The position numbers and the translations under genes are program-made. A stretch of 64,000 nt of DNA. Origin: Limosilactobacillus caviae (GTDB lineage: Bacteria > Bacillota > Bacilli > Lactobacillales > Lactobacillaceae). Where the stretch lies: NCBI RefSeq assembly GCF_014635905.1, contig NZ_BMDS01000001.1:186001-250000 (forward strand), read 5' to 3'. Below the pieces are notes generated by a model. That model ran no database searches. It saw nothing but the letters and a program-made list of their open reading frames with translations, and was not told where the DNA came from. Shown one piece after another: positions 42,977-51,439 of this stretch. How positions within the stretch are numbered: the stretch's first letter is position 1; each line of letters begins with the position of its first letter.

Positions 42977-44377
42977 ATGATTACAATTGACACACCTAAT
43001 AAGCAAAAAGTAAAAATGGTAGCAGTATTAATCTTTGGAGCATTTATAATGATGTTAACTGAAACATTTTTCAACAATGCTTTACCAACAATTATTAATC
43101 AATACAGTGTTAGCCAGTCAATAGCGCAATGGGTTAGCACTGGTTACCAACTTGTGACAGGATTAATGATTCCGTTATCCGCATGGTTTTTCCACCGTTT
43201 TAATACTAAACATACTTTTATTAGCCTGTTACTGATTTTCTTACTCGGTTCAGCTTGCGGCTTCTTAGCAAGTAATTTCTGGCTATTATTACTTGGCCGA
43301 TTAATTCAAGCGATCGCTGCCGGGGCAATGATTCCTTTAATTCAAAATGTAGTTCTCGTACTCTATCCTCAAGAAAAACGAGGCTTTATTATGGGAATAA
43401 TTGGCTTGGTGATTGCATTTGGTCCAGCTCTAGGTCCAACGGTTGGTGGATGGATCATTGATAACTTAGGTTTAAAATGGTTATTTGGAATTTTAATTCC
43501 CTTAACTATTATCCTACTGGTCATCAGTCTTTTTAATGCTAAAAATGTTAATAAGATTGATCGAACACAAAGAGTTGACTGGCTATCTGTAGTAGAATCT
43601 TGCCTTGGCTTTGGGGCGCTATTATATGGCTTCTCTGATATCGGCAATATGGGAACAATTAATTTTACAAATGGCTTTATTACAATAATGGGGCTTGTCG
43701 TATTAGTATTTTTCTGCTGGCGCCAATTAAAGTTAGAAAAGCCATTGGTGAATTTAAGCGTTTTTAGGAATTATACTTTTAATTTAACGACTATTTTAAG
43801 TGCAATTAGTAATATCGCATTACTTAGTGTTGAGCTAGTCTTACCACTATATTTACAACGAGTTCATGGCCTTTCAGCATTTCAGGCTGGACTGATGCTC
43901 TTACCTGGAGCGATTTTGGAGGGAATAACAGGTCCGATTGCTGGAAGACTATATGATAAATTCGGTATTAAGAAACTCTCATTAATCGGCTATGCTATTA
44001 TTATTTTGGGGACTATGCCGATGATATTTTTTACTCCAGAGACTAATTTGCTACTTGTTGCAGGAGCATATGCTTTCCGAATTATTGGAATTGCTACTGT
44101 AATGATGCCAACGTTCACAGAAGGACTTAACGCGTTACCAATTGACTTATATGTTCATGGAAATGCTGCAGCATCGACTGCTCGCCAGATTGCCGGTTCA
44201 CTTGGAACAGCAGTATTAATGATGATTATTGCCTTTGGTAGTAAGCACGTAGCAGGTAACAATTTGTTGCAGGCTGAGCAGCTTAACTATGGGTATCGAT
44301 ACGCATTTTTAGCTTCCTTTATTTTTGCTTTAATCGGTTTTGTATTATCATTTTGGTTGAAATCAAAACAGCAGTAA
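42977..44377 (+). CDS. MFS drug exporter, DHA2 family
   Basis: A 466-residue membrane protein with about 14 hydrophobic segments. Family signatures include LGRLIQAIAAGAMIPLIQN (motif B region), the antiporter motif C GPALGPTVGGWIID, and a motif-A-like GRLYDKFGIKK after the middle. It probably exports hydrophobic drugs or metabolites using the proton gradient. It lies behind marR and a MarR palindrome. It is a full-length paralogue of the exporter at 44928-46337. Confidence 0.9.
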   Translation: MITIDTPNKQKVKMVAVLIFGAFIMMLTETFFNNALPTIINQYSVSQSIAQWVSTGYQLVTGLMIPLSAWFFHRFNTKHTFISLLLIFLLGSACGFLASNFWLLLLGRLIQAIAAGAMIPLIQNVVLVLYPQEKRGFIMGIIGLVIAFGPALGPTVGGWIIDNLGLKWLFGILIPLTIILLVISLFNAKNVNKIDRTQRVDWLSVVESCLGFGALLYGFSDIGNMGTINFTNGFITIMGLVVLVFFCWRQLKLEKPLVNLSVFRNYTFNLTTILSAISNIALLSVELVLPLYLQRVHGLSAFQAGLMLLPGAILEGITGPIAGRLYDKFGIKKLSLIGYAIIILGTMPMIFFTPETNLLLVAGAYAFRIIGIATVMMPTFTEGLNALPIDLYVHGNAAASTARQIAGSLGTAVLMMIIAFGSKHVAGNNLLQAEQLNYGYRYAFLASFIFALIGFVLSFWLKSKQQ

Positions 44378-44391
44378 CTTCATAGAGAGTG

Positions 44392-44439
44392 AGAAAAACA
44401 CCGAAAATCGGCTGGCAAGCTGATTTTCGGTGTTTTTCT
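44392..44439. terminator. convergent terminator
   Basis: AGAAAAACACCGAAAATC (44392-44409) is exactly complementary to 44422-44439. Confidence 0.9.
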
Positions 44440-44466
44440 GTTGAGTTAATTCTCAGTCTGTAAACA

Positions 44467-44805
44467 TTAATCATCCCAAACTTTCTTGGCAACGTTGAAT
44501 GCTGACCAGGCATTTGGCCAGCCAACATAAAAGGCAAGTTGAGTAATAACTTCTGCGATTTCTTCTTTTGTAATCCCATTATTCTTTGCTGTTTGCATAT
44601 GGTAAGGAAGTTGTTCAAAGGCACCCTTAGTGATTAAAGCGGTAACTGTGATTAAACTCCGATCACGAGGACTTAATTCCTTTTCTCGGGACCATACTTG
44701 TCCAAATAGCACATCATCGTTTAATTCAGCAAATTTAGGGGCAAAATCACCCAATTGATCGCGGCCAGCAGTTTGTTTTTTTGCCATGATAAAGACTCCT
44801 TTCAA
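44467..44805 (-). CDS. carboxymuconolactone decarboxylase family protein
   Basis: A 112-residue helical protein with the CMD pattern RDRSLITVTALITKGAFEQLPYHMQTAKNNGITKEEIAEVITQLAFYVGWPNAWSA. It has the conserved His but lacks the CxxC pair of AhpD peroxidases, so it is more like gamma-carboxymuconolactone decarboxylase or an uncharacterised redox-associated member. It has a strong AAAGGAG site. It is downstream of the second exporter on the same strand, 122 bases away, perhaps separately transcribed. Confidence 0.88.
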   Translation of the reverse strand: MKGVFIMAKKQTAGRDQLGDFAPKFAELNDDVLFGQVWSREKELSPRDRSLITVTALITKGAFEQLPYHMQTAKNNGITKEEIAEVITQLAFYVGWPNAWSAFNVAKKVWDD

Positions 44806-44927
44806 AGTTCTCTTTAGTTATCTTTACTATAAACTAGATGAAATAAAATAAGAAATACTCATATTAAGTAATTATCTATGCAAAAAGTGAATTAAACGCA
44901 TATACATAACGGGCTACGCAATTCTAA

Positions 44928-46337
44928 CTACTTTAATTCAACTGTCGAACGATTCTTAAGTTTGAACAAGAGACAGAAGGCAATAATGTTAAGAACCGCG
45001 ATCGACCAAAAGGACCAATGAAAGCCTTGGAGAGCCGCTACTGATGTTGAAAGCTTGTGGGCGATGCCGTGTTTTTGGCCGAGTGATTGCAAGGTAGCAG
45101 CCATCGCATTAGCAAAGGCATCTGCAATTTGGTTCATGTTGACCATCAGGGTATTACCGAAAACAACGTATTCTTGGGAAAGAGCATTCAAACCGTAGAC
45201 GCTAACTGGTGAGTATGCCAGGTTAAGGCCTCCACAACGTAATGCATACAAGGCAGTTACGGTAAATATACTCGTAGTCGGTGAGTAGAAGGCCATTGGA
45301 ATCGTTGCTAGCAATCCGATCCCAAAACCTAGAAAGGCGACCTTCTTAATTCCAATTTGATCATAGAGCCGTCCAGCGATCGGTGAAGCCACCATCATCA
45401 CAAGGGCACTCGGGATTAGCATTAGTCCGGAGACAGTTGGTGTGACTTTTAGAACGTTCTGGTTAAAGAGTGGCAGCATTAGCTCAGTTGCCATTAAGGA
45501 CGATGTGTTAAGGAGGGCCAGGATTGCGCCAAGTCGGAAAGAAGGAGCCTTAAAGACCCGCATTTCCAGTAATGGCTTCTTAAGCTTGAGTTGACGTTTA
45601 ACAAAGAAAATCATGACAGCAATTCCGACTACCTGGAGAGCTAAAGTTAGCCAGTCTAATCGTCCAGTTTCGCCAACGCGACCTAGACTATATAGCAATA
45701 TTGCTAATCCCGCCATGGAAGTTAAAACGGAAAGAACATCAATAGAAGAAGGTTGGGATGGAATCACGTTTTTAACGAATAATTGAGTAGCAATCAGAAC
45801 GAGAATACAGATCGGAATTAAAATAATAAACAACATTCGCCAACTGAAGTAATCAACCACAATTCCAGAAACTGTTGGTCCGGCAGCCGGTCCGAAGTTA
45901 ATAATAATTCCGGCAAGGCCCATTACGGTTCCTCGATGCCGTGGCGAGAAAATCAAGGCAAGAACATTAGGAATTAACGGCATATTAACGCCAACTGCAA
46001 CTCCTTCAATTAGTCGACCAATCAATAGTAGGGGAAAATTGGGTGCAAATGCTGAAATAACCGTTCCCGCTAAAAAGATGGTCATCGTGGCGGTAAAGAG
46101 TGTCCTTAATTTTACCGAATTAGTGAGATAGGCGGCGAGCGGCATGGTGATTCCAGCGGCTAACATGTAACCAGTGCTAAGCCATTGAACAGTCATTTCG
46201 CTCACGTGAACTTCAGCCATAATTGTTGGCAGGCCATTATTAAGCAAAGTTTCGGAAAAGGCAGTGATGAAACTCCCACAAAGCAGGGTAATCACCATTA
46301 GAATCTTATTTTGACGAGACATAATAACTCCTTTCAA
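44928..46337 (-). CDS. MFS drug exporter, DHA2 family, second copy
   Basis: A 469-residue membrane protein with about 14 hydrophobic segments, LIGRLIEGVAVGVNMPLIPN, motif C FGPAAGPTVSGIVVD and GRLYDQIGIKK. It is a clear paralogue of the MarR-linked exporter but has no regulator gene next to it. Instead its leader carries a strong promoter and an intrinsic terminator directly before the AAAGGAG site, so control by attenuation is possible. The substrate is unknown. Confidence 0.9.
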   Translation of the reverse strand: MKGVIMSRQNKILMVITLLCGSFITAFSETLLNNGLPTIMAEVHVSEMTVQWLSTGYMLAAGITMPLAAYLTNSVKLRTLFTATMTIFLAGTVISAFAPNFPLLLIGRLIEGVAVGVNMPLIPNVLALIFSPRHRGTVMGLAGIIINFGPAAGPTVSGIVVDYFSWRMLFIILIPICILVLIATQLFVKNVIPSQPSSIDVLSVLTSMAGLAILLYSLGRVGETGRLDWLTLALQVVGIAVMIFFVKRQLKLKKPLLEMRVFKAPSFRLGAILALLNTSSLMATELMLPLFNQNVLKVTPTVSGLMLIPSALVMMVASPIAGRLYDQIGIKKVAFLGFGIGLLATIPMAFYSPTTSIFTVTALYALRCGGLNLAYSPVSVYGLNALSQEYVVFGNTLMVNMNQIADAFANAMAATLQSLGQKHGIAHKLSTSVAALQGFHWSFWSIAVLNIIAFCLLFKLKNRSTVELK

Positions 46338-46342
46338 AGAAA

Positions 46343-46381
46343 AAGAGCTGGACAGGAAATTAGCTTCCTTATCCAGCTCTT
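46343..46381 (-). terminator. intrinsic terminator in the leader of the second exporter
   Basis: AAGAGCTGGA (46343-46352) pairs with TCCAGCTCTT (46372-46381), with an inner AGGAA/TTCCT stem. On the minus strand it is followed by TTTCTTT and then the exporter ribosome binding site. The hairpin also has a T run on the plus strand, but no plus-strand gene precedes it. Confidence 0.7.
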
Positions 46382-46427
46382 ATTTTTTCGCCCGCTGTTC
46401 TTGAGCGCCTGTTATTAAATTACCAGT

Positions 46428-46456
46428 ATCATATCAGAGAATAGTAGGGATTGCAA
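46428..46456 (-). promoter_or_regulatory. promoter of the second exporter
   Basis: On the complement TTGCAA (46456-46451), a 17-base spacer and TATGAT (46433-46428) form a good promoter about 90 bases ahead of the start codon. The leader hairpin therefore lies inside the transcript. Confidence 0.7.
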
Positions 46457-46568
46457 ATTGAATTTGGGATAAGAAAATCAGCAACTCACCCGCCAATGTT
46501 AACCGCCCATTGAGAAAAGAACGTATTAGTGACCCAAAGTTAATACAATGCTAACTGAGGTGAGAGAA

Positions 46569-47414
46569 ATGCTAATAACAACCAAAAATTTAACTAAGAA
46601 GTATGGTAACAAAATTGCTGTCAACCAGCTGGATTTAGCGATTCCCCAAGGAGCATTGGTTGCGTACTTAGGAACAAACGGCGCTGGCAAATCAACCACC
46701 ATTAACATGCTGGTGGGCCTGCTAAAACCGACTGGAGGAATCATTTCCTACTCCAAGGGCTTAAAAATCGGCGTTGTTTTCCAGAATAGCGTACTGGATG
46801 ATAACTTAACGATCAGCGAGAATTTACAAAGTCGGGCAGCAATGTACCAGGGCATTGACCAAAACTGGATTGAGAGCCTAGCAAAGATGATGGGGCTAAC
46901 TAAGTTCCTTCACCAGCGGTACGGAACTCTGTCCGGTGGTCAGAAAAGACGGGTTGATATTGCGCGGGCACTATTAAACCATCCCAATTTACTGTTTCTA
47001 GACGAACCAACAACAGGTCTTGACATTCAAACGCGCAATGTCATTTGGCAGTTTTTGCGAAAACTGCAGCAAGAGCAGGGGCTGACGATTTTTCTGACTA
47101 CCCACTACTTGGAAGAAGCCAGTAACGCAGAACTAATTTATATTTTGGAAGAAGGTAAAGTGCTGGCGACCGGTTCGGCAACACAGTTAAAACAACAATA
47201 CGCACAGAATTTATTGCTGATGACATTCAAAGATGACACGGCTCCAGAGGGTGCCAAGTTGGTTGACCACCGGCGTTATGAAATTAACGGAATTGACCAT
47301 GAACAAGCCCTGACGCTCCTCGACCATTACCGGAGCAGCTTGGAAAACTTTGAATACCGGCAGGGCGACCTAGATGACGCCTTTGTCAACATTACCGGAA
47401 AGGAGATTCAATAA
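46569..47414 (+). CDS. ABC transporter ATP-binding protein
   Basis: A 281-residue ATPase: Walker A LGTNGAGKST (about 39-48), Q-loop in VFQNSVLDDNLTI, signature LSGGQKRRVDIARAL and Walker B LLFLDEPTTGLD. It belongs to the drug/bacteriocin exporter group. An ATG seven codons earlier is in frame, but 46569 has a GAGGTGAG site. Its stop overlaps the permease start (TAATG). It heads a four-gene operon with a LytTR regulator and a DUF3021 protein. Confidence 0.92.
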   Translation: MLITTKNLTKKYGNKIAVNQLDLAIPQGALVAYLGTNGAGKSTTINMLVGLLKPTGGIISYSKGLKIGVVFQNSVLDDNLTISENLQSRAAMYQGIDQNWIESLAKMMGLTKFLHQRYGTLSGGQKRRVDIARALLNHPNLLFLDEPTTGLDIQTRNVIWQFLRKLQQEQGLTIFLTTHYLEEASNAELIYILEEGKVLATGSATQLKQQYAQNLLLMTFKDDTAPEGAKLVDHRRYEINGIDHEQALTLLDHYRSSLENFEYRQGDLDDAFVNITGKEIQ

Positions 47415-48253
47415 TGGTAGCTTTAATTTACCGTAATCTCAAACTATACTTTCGTAACCGCATGGGTGCCATGATGTCATTACTGGGAGCCCTGATTGCA
47501 TTCTTTATTTATATTGGTTTCCTGAAAGAGAATTTAGTCCAAGAATGGCAAAGAGTCGCTAATGCAAACCAGGTCTTAGATGCCTGGATGATGGGTGGTA
47601 TTTTAACAATTGCCGGGGTCACTACGGCCTTTGGCGCCTTAGGGCAGTTAGTAAGCGACCGGGAAGACAACCGCTATCAGGATTTTCGGATGACAGCACT
47701 GAAACAGTGGCAGCTTGCGATTAGTTATTTTATCAGTGCCTTTTTAATTAGTTTGATTATGCAATTGGTGTCTTTTATCATCATGGCAGTCTACTTTAAA
47801 GCGACTGATAACTTGACAATTAAATGGGAAGATGGCGGTAAGCTCTTGCTAGTTTCACTGCTAGGCACTCTTGTTGCAACCGTCTTTTGCCAGATTATTA
47901 TCGAATTTATTCACAGCCAAGTTGTCTTTAACCGAATGTCGGCCTTGATTGGGACTGGGATCGGGTTTGCAATTGCCACTTACATACCCGTGGGCGCATT
48001 ATCAGCGTTTGGCCGCCATTTGGTCAAGGCCTTTCCAAGTTCTTATATTGCCAGCAGCTTTCGCGAGCTTCTGGTTGGAAATCGAATTCCGGCAGTAGTT
48101 CGACCAGAGCTCAATGAATACTTAGGAATTAAGCTGACGGTGTTTAAGCATTCTTTGGGACTGTCACAAAACCTGCTGTTGGTCACAATCGTAAGTCTGC
48201 TTGGCCTTGGTTTGCTAATTATCGTTAATCATTTAAAATATAAGCAGCATTAA
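47414..48253 (+). CDS. ABC-2 type permease
   Basis: A 279-residue integral membrane protein with about six hydrophobic segments and the pattern RMGAMMSLLGALIAFFIYIGF near the start and ITIAGVTTAFGALGQLVSDRED in the middle. It is the membrane partner of the preceding ATPase, to which it is translationally coupled by a one-base overlap. It probably exports a peptide, lipid or drug. GC content is somewhat higher than in the surrounding genes. Confidence 0.9.
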   Translation: MVALIYRNLKLYFRNRMGAMMSLLGALIAFFIYIGFLKENLVQEWQRVANANQVLDAWMMGGILTIAGVTTAFGALGQLVSDREDNRYQDFRMTALKQWQLAISYFISAFLISLIMQLVSFIIMAVYFKATDNLTIKWEDGGKLLLVSLLGTLVATVFCQIIIEFIHSQVVFNRMSALIGTGIGFAIATYIPVGALSAFGRHLVKAFPSSYIASSFRELLVGNRIPAVVRPELNEYLGIKLTVFKHSLGLSQNLLLVTIVSLLGLGLLIIVNHLKYKQH

Positions 48254-48276
48254 CTTATTCAGGAGGTTTCCGTAAA

Positions 48277-48729
48277 TTGAAAGTTCGGTTTCAAGAGGCG
48301 GACCTAGAGCCGGGAGAACTTACAGTAATTGTTGAGAGTTCTGCTAAAACGGCACGCGTTGACCACCTTCTTAATTATTTAAAAGCATTTGAGAGCAACT
48401 CAGCAAAGGAGCTGCCAATCAAGACGCCTGACCGCTTTATGATTATTAAAACAGCCGACTTAGTAATGGTCGAAGTCAACCAAAATGAGCTCTCATTTTA
48501 TACTACCGCTCAAGTGATTAAGTCGGTGGGCAAATTGAAGGATATTCACGCCCGGCTAACAGCGCCTAACTTTATCCAAATTTCGCGCTTTGCCATCATC
48601 AATATGGATTATTTACAGGCAATCGAGAATGGCTTTTCGGGAACGTTAGTAGCCAGACTAGAGACGGGTGTCAGAACAACGGTTAGTAGACGGTACGTAC
48701 CGGTAATTAAGCAATACTTAGGCTTGTAG
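48277..48729 (+). CDS. LytTR-family DNA-binding regulator
   Basis: A 150-residue protein with a TTG start behind AGGAGG. The first 50 residues are short and charged; the C-terminal 100 form a LytTR DNA-binding domain (FMIIKTADLVMVEVNQNELSFYTT, FIQISRFAIINMDYLQAI, GVRTTVSRRYVPVIKQYL). There is no receiver domain. Such stand-alone LytTR proteins are usually paired with a small DUF3021 membrane protein that holds them inactive; that partner follows directly. It probably controls this operon. Confidence 0.88.
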   Translation: MKVRFQEADLEPGELTVIVESSAKTARVDHLLNYLKAFESNSAKELPIKTPDRFMIIKTADLVMVEVNQNELSFYTTAQVIKSVGKLKDIHARLTAPNFIQISRFAIINMDYLQAIENGFSGTLVARLETGVRTTVSRRYVPVIKQYLGL

Positions 48730-48741
48730 TGGGGATTACAG

Positions 48742-49116
48742 ATGAAGAGAATTTTAAAACGATTTTTAAAAGGGTTGGCGATTGGGTCAACCACGTACTT
48801 AGTGTTTTTAACCACTCACTTTCAACCGATGTTACCAACGACATTGAATACTATCAGCGTCATGGTTATCAGTGGAATAATTGGTGTGGCAACATTTATC
48901 TTTCAAACGGACTTAAACTATTTTGGGGCGTTAATCGTTCATTTTATAATTACGGTTCTCCTGGTGGCAGTTATGATTGTCGTCAATCACTGGGGAATCA
49001 CTTTGCAGTCGTTGTGGTTAATCGTAATTGCCTACGTGGTTATTTGGATTGTTCTTCGGCTCCAGCAAGAGCGTGATGTTCGAGAGATTAACGCAAAATT
49101 GAATAAGCGGAAATAA
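48742..49116 (+). CDS. DUF3021 membrane protein
   Basis: A 124-residue protein with a basic N-terminus (MKRILKRFLKGLAIG), four hydrophobic segments and a charged tail (LRLQQERDVREINAKLNKRK). It fits the DUF3021 family found next to LytTR regulators, where in streptococcal examples the membrane protein antagonises the regulator. It lies 12 bases behind the LytTR gene. A second frame across the same bases is open but has no such features. Confidence 0.85.
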   Translation: MKRILKRFLKGLAIGSTTYLVFLTTHFQPMLPTTLNTISVMVISGIIGVATFIFQTDLNYFGALIVHFIITVLLVAVMIVVNHWGITLQSLWLIVIAYVVIWIVLRLQQERDVREINAKLNKRK

Positions 49117-49374
49117 TGGTAAAGATGAGAACGATACGTAGACCCGAAATTCGCTGATAAGCTGATTTTAGGCCTTTGTCTTTTGATACGGAGCGAGCTT
49201 ATTTAGGGTTGATTAAAACAGCTGAGTTAATTTTCAGACCCTTGCTTATACTGCCTAAATCCTCCATATTTTGGTTTGAAAATACCGAACTCTTGATTAG
49301 CAGTTACAAGTCAAAAAGGTTTACTAAACGAATAATAAAAAAGTAACTAAAATAGTTTGTTCGTAATTATCTTT
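49117..49374. other. intergenic region with a degenerate terminator
   Basis: Around 49142-49180 a weak hairpin resembles the terminator at 44392-44439 (shared CCGAAA...GCTGAT...TTTT pattern) and probably ends the ABC operon. The remaining 180 bases show no open frame or repeat. Confidence 0.45.
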
Positions 49375-49400
49375 TTATGCTATTATCGTAAATAGCATAA
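49357..49400 (+). promoter_or_regulatory. promoter and operator of the nucleoside hydrolase gene
   Basis: TTGTTC (49357-49362), 18 bases and TATTAT (49381-49386) form a promoter. TTATGCTATT (49375-49384) and AATAGCATAA (49391-49400) are exact inverted copies with a 6-base spacer, overlapping the -10 and ending at the ribosome binding site. Confidence 0.6.
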
Positions 49401-49414
49401 AGGAGGAATTAAAC

Positions 49415-50353
49415 TTGAAGAACATTTATTTTAATCATGACGGTAACGTTGACGATTTGGTTTCCCTGTTGCTGCTATTGCGGGCACCAGACATTAAGTT
49501 GTTGGGGGTCGGCGTGATCGATGCAGACTGTTATGTTGACCCGGCCGTCATGGCGGCGCGCAAGATTATTGATCGCTTCAACCTGCGCGGTGACAAGCTG
49601 GAAGTTGCTAAGTCAGATTCACGTGCCCACCACCAGTTTCCGTCCAACTGGCGGCTGAGTTCCTTCTCGTTTAACGACCTGCCGATTTTGAATGAACCAG
49701 GAAAGGTAGAAACAAGGCAGGCGGCAAAACCAGCTCACCTGGACATGCTGGACAAGATTAAAGCGGCCGATTCTCCGGTTACCCTGGTCATGACGGGTCC
49801 CCTGACCGACCTAGCCCGGGCCTTGGAGATTGACCCGTCACTTCAGGACAACATTGATAAGCTGTACTGGATGGGTGGCAGCTTAGATGGTCATGGCAAC
49901 GTCAATGAACCTGGTTTTGACGGGACCGCGGAATGGAATGCCTTTTGGGATCCCGAAGCGGTCAAGACGGTCTTTGATTCTGATTTAGATATTCAGATGG
50001 TCGGCTTGGAAAGTACCGAGGAGCTGCCATTAACGCCAGAATTGCGGCGCCACTTCGCAACCAATCGGCGTTACCCAGCGTTTGACCTGGTAGGGCAGGG
50101 CTACTCGCTAGTTTTAGCTGATGAAGCCGACTCGACCTACTACCTGTGGGACGTGCTGACGACCTTGTCGAGCTTATACCCTGAAATTGTTGAATCGACG
50201 GTAGAAAAGGCCGCGGTTGAAGTTAATGGACGCGGCGCTGGTCGGACATACAAAAGTGCTGAAGGTCGCGAACTGACATTGGTTACAAAGGCTGACCAGG
50301 AAAAATTCTACCGGCACTTCGATAAACTGTTGAAGAGTGCTCAGATGAAGTAG
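49415..50353 (+). CDS. inosine-uridine preferring nucleoside hydrolase family protein
   Basis: A 312-residue Ca2+-dependent hydrolase. The first aspartate cluster is FNHDGNVDDLVSLLLLL (the canonical DxDxxxDD, here with HDGNVDD), with later VTLVMTGPLTDLARAL and FDGTAEWNAFWDPEA. It splits ribonucleosides to base and ribose. The start is TTG behind AAAGGAGG. The gene is visibly GC-rich, with many GGC, CTG and GCC codons unlike its neighbours, which points to recent transfer, perhaps from a higher-GC lactobacillus. A dyad overlaps its promoter. Confidence 0.88.
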   Translation: MKNIYFNHDGNVDDLVSLLLLLRAPDIKLLGVGVIDADCYVDPAVMAARKIIDRFNLRGDKLEVAKSDSRAHHQFPSNWRLSSFSFNDLPILNEPGKVETRQAAKPAHLDMLDKIKAADSPVTLVMTGPLTDLARALEIDPSLQDNIDKLYWMGGSLDGHGNVNEPGFDGTAEWNAFWDPEAVKTVFDSDLDIQMVGLESTEELPLTPELRRHFATNRRYPAFDLVGQGYSLVLADEADSTYYLWDVLTTLSSLYPEIVESTVEKAAVEVNGRGAGRTYKSAEGRELTLVTKADQEKFYRHFDKLLKSAQMK

Positions 50354-50443
50354 TGGTTGAACTGACTGAATTACGAAAATTAACTACTCCGCGTGTTATA
50401 CATTAACTAACCTGTTTGTCAATGGAGCATTGATTTAAAGAAA

Positions 50444-50490
50444 TGGTCTACTAATCAGCTTTTAAGAGCTAGTTTAGTAGACCACTTTTT
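50444..50490 (+). terminator. terminator after nucleoside hydrolase
   Basis: TGGTCTACTAA (50444-50454) pairs with TTAGTAGACCA (50474-50484), then C and five T. Confidence 0.85.
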
Positions 50491-50618
50491 GGTAATGAGA
50501 GGATTATGATAACAGCCAATCAATCACGCTAATTTATCATTTCTCCTCATAAAGACTAGCCACCTATTTTTATTACTTTTAAAGAGTTATAAAAAGTTAT
50601 AAAATGAGGTGGGCGGTA

Positions 50619-51095
50619 ATGATAAATAATCCATTTAACCCCAGCTTTGGGACTGTACCGAGTGTTTTTCTTGATCGCAATTCTCTTTCCCAGCGGATCA
50701 TTACAGAATTAAATAGTGACAACTCGCCATTTCAGACATTATTGATTTATGGTCAACGGTGAGCAGGGAAGCAATATAATTACGAAAGAAACAATTGATC
50801 GAATCTTAGACCAGTATATTAGTGATCTTTTTCGGAATTTGTATTATAAGGTCTATCACGAAATGATAGAAAAGGAACGGCAATTTGTGCAAGCGGTGGT
50901 AAAAATTAGTCGTCCAAAAGTTAAAGCACAGGAAATTGGCCGTGAGATGGATAAGAAGCCCGGTTATATTTTTTTTATCGACGGAAATTAATTGATGACC
51001 AAATTATTATGCCAACAAGCTATGGCTATGTGCAGTTTATGTTGCCGTATTTTGACCGCTTTATTGAAGAACAAATAATGTTAGATGAATTTTAA
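50619..51095 (+). pseudogene. broken AAA-type ATP-binding protein
   Basis: After a GAGGTGGG site, the ATG at 50619 opens INNPFNPSFGTVPSVFLDRNSLSQRI and runs to LIYGQR, where the P-loop should continue, but meets a stop. The next frame resumes with ...IDRILDQYISDLFRNLYYKVYHEM and RQFVQAVVKISRP, stops again, and a third stretch reads DDQIIMPTSYGYVQFMLPYFDRFIEEQ to a stop at 51093. The pieces match the start and the C-terminal part of the ATP-binding proteins with a NPF.PSFG start. The central ATPase core, Walker B included, is deleted. Confidence 0.75.
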
Positions 51096-51117
51096 TTTTC
51101 TTATCATCTTGGGTAAA

Positions 51118-51156
51118 TTGATAAAAACGGTCTAAATATAATTATGATATAATTAT
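51118..51156 (+). promoter_or_regulatory. promoter and tandem repeat of the first TA module
   Basis: TTGATA (51118-51123) is the likely -35. ATATAATTAT occurs twice, at 51136-51145 and 51147-51156, one helical turn apart and covering the -10, the usual place for autorepression by an antitoxin. Confidence 0.5.
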
Positions 51157-51172
51157 ATTTGAGGTGAGCGTG

Positions 51173-51439
51173 ATGAGATATAAACCAGTTAAAGCGCGAA
51201 AACAGGGGACTTCAATGACTTTAACAATTCCGGCGCAATTTAAGATCGGTGAAAATGCATTATTTGAACCTAAATTGTTAGATAACGGGACAATTCAGTA
51301 TTCTCCAGTTGTGAGCGATGCTGATATTGAACATGATCGTAAAATGATTGAACAGTCCTTTAAGTCCGATCAATTACTCACTGAAGAAGACATGAAAAAG
51401 CGCTTTGGAAAGTATGGCTGGGGACAAGATGAAGATTAA
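51173..51439 (+). CDS. type II antitoxin, AbrB/MazE-like
   Basis: An 88-residue protein: N-terminal SpoVT/AbrB-like strand region RYKPVKARKQGTSMTLTIPAQF and an acidic, disordered C-terminal tail that would wrap the toxin. GAGGTGAG precedes the ATG at 51173; a GTG three codons earlier lies inside that site. The toxin gene begins inside its last codons, an 11-base overlap. A tandem repeat lies over its promoter. It probably represses its own operon. Confidence 0.75.
   Translation: MRYKPVKARKQGTSMTLTIPAQFKIGENALFEPKLLDNGTIQYSPVVSDADIEHDRKMIEQSFKSDQLLTEEDMKKRFGKYGWGQDED

Noticed and set aside
48729-49076. A second open frame over the DUF3021 gene
   Set aside because: It lacks hydrophobic segments and family features; the frame from 48742 has a proper site and topology.
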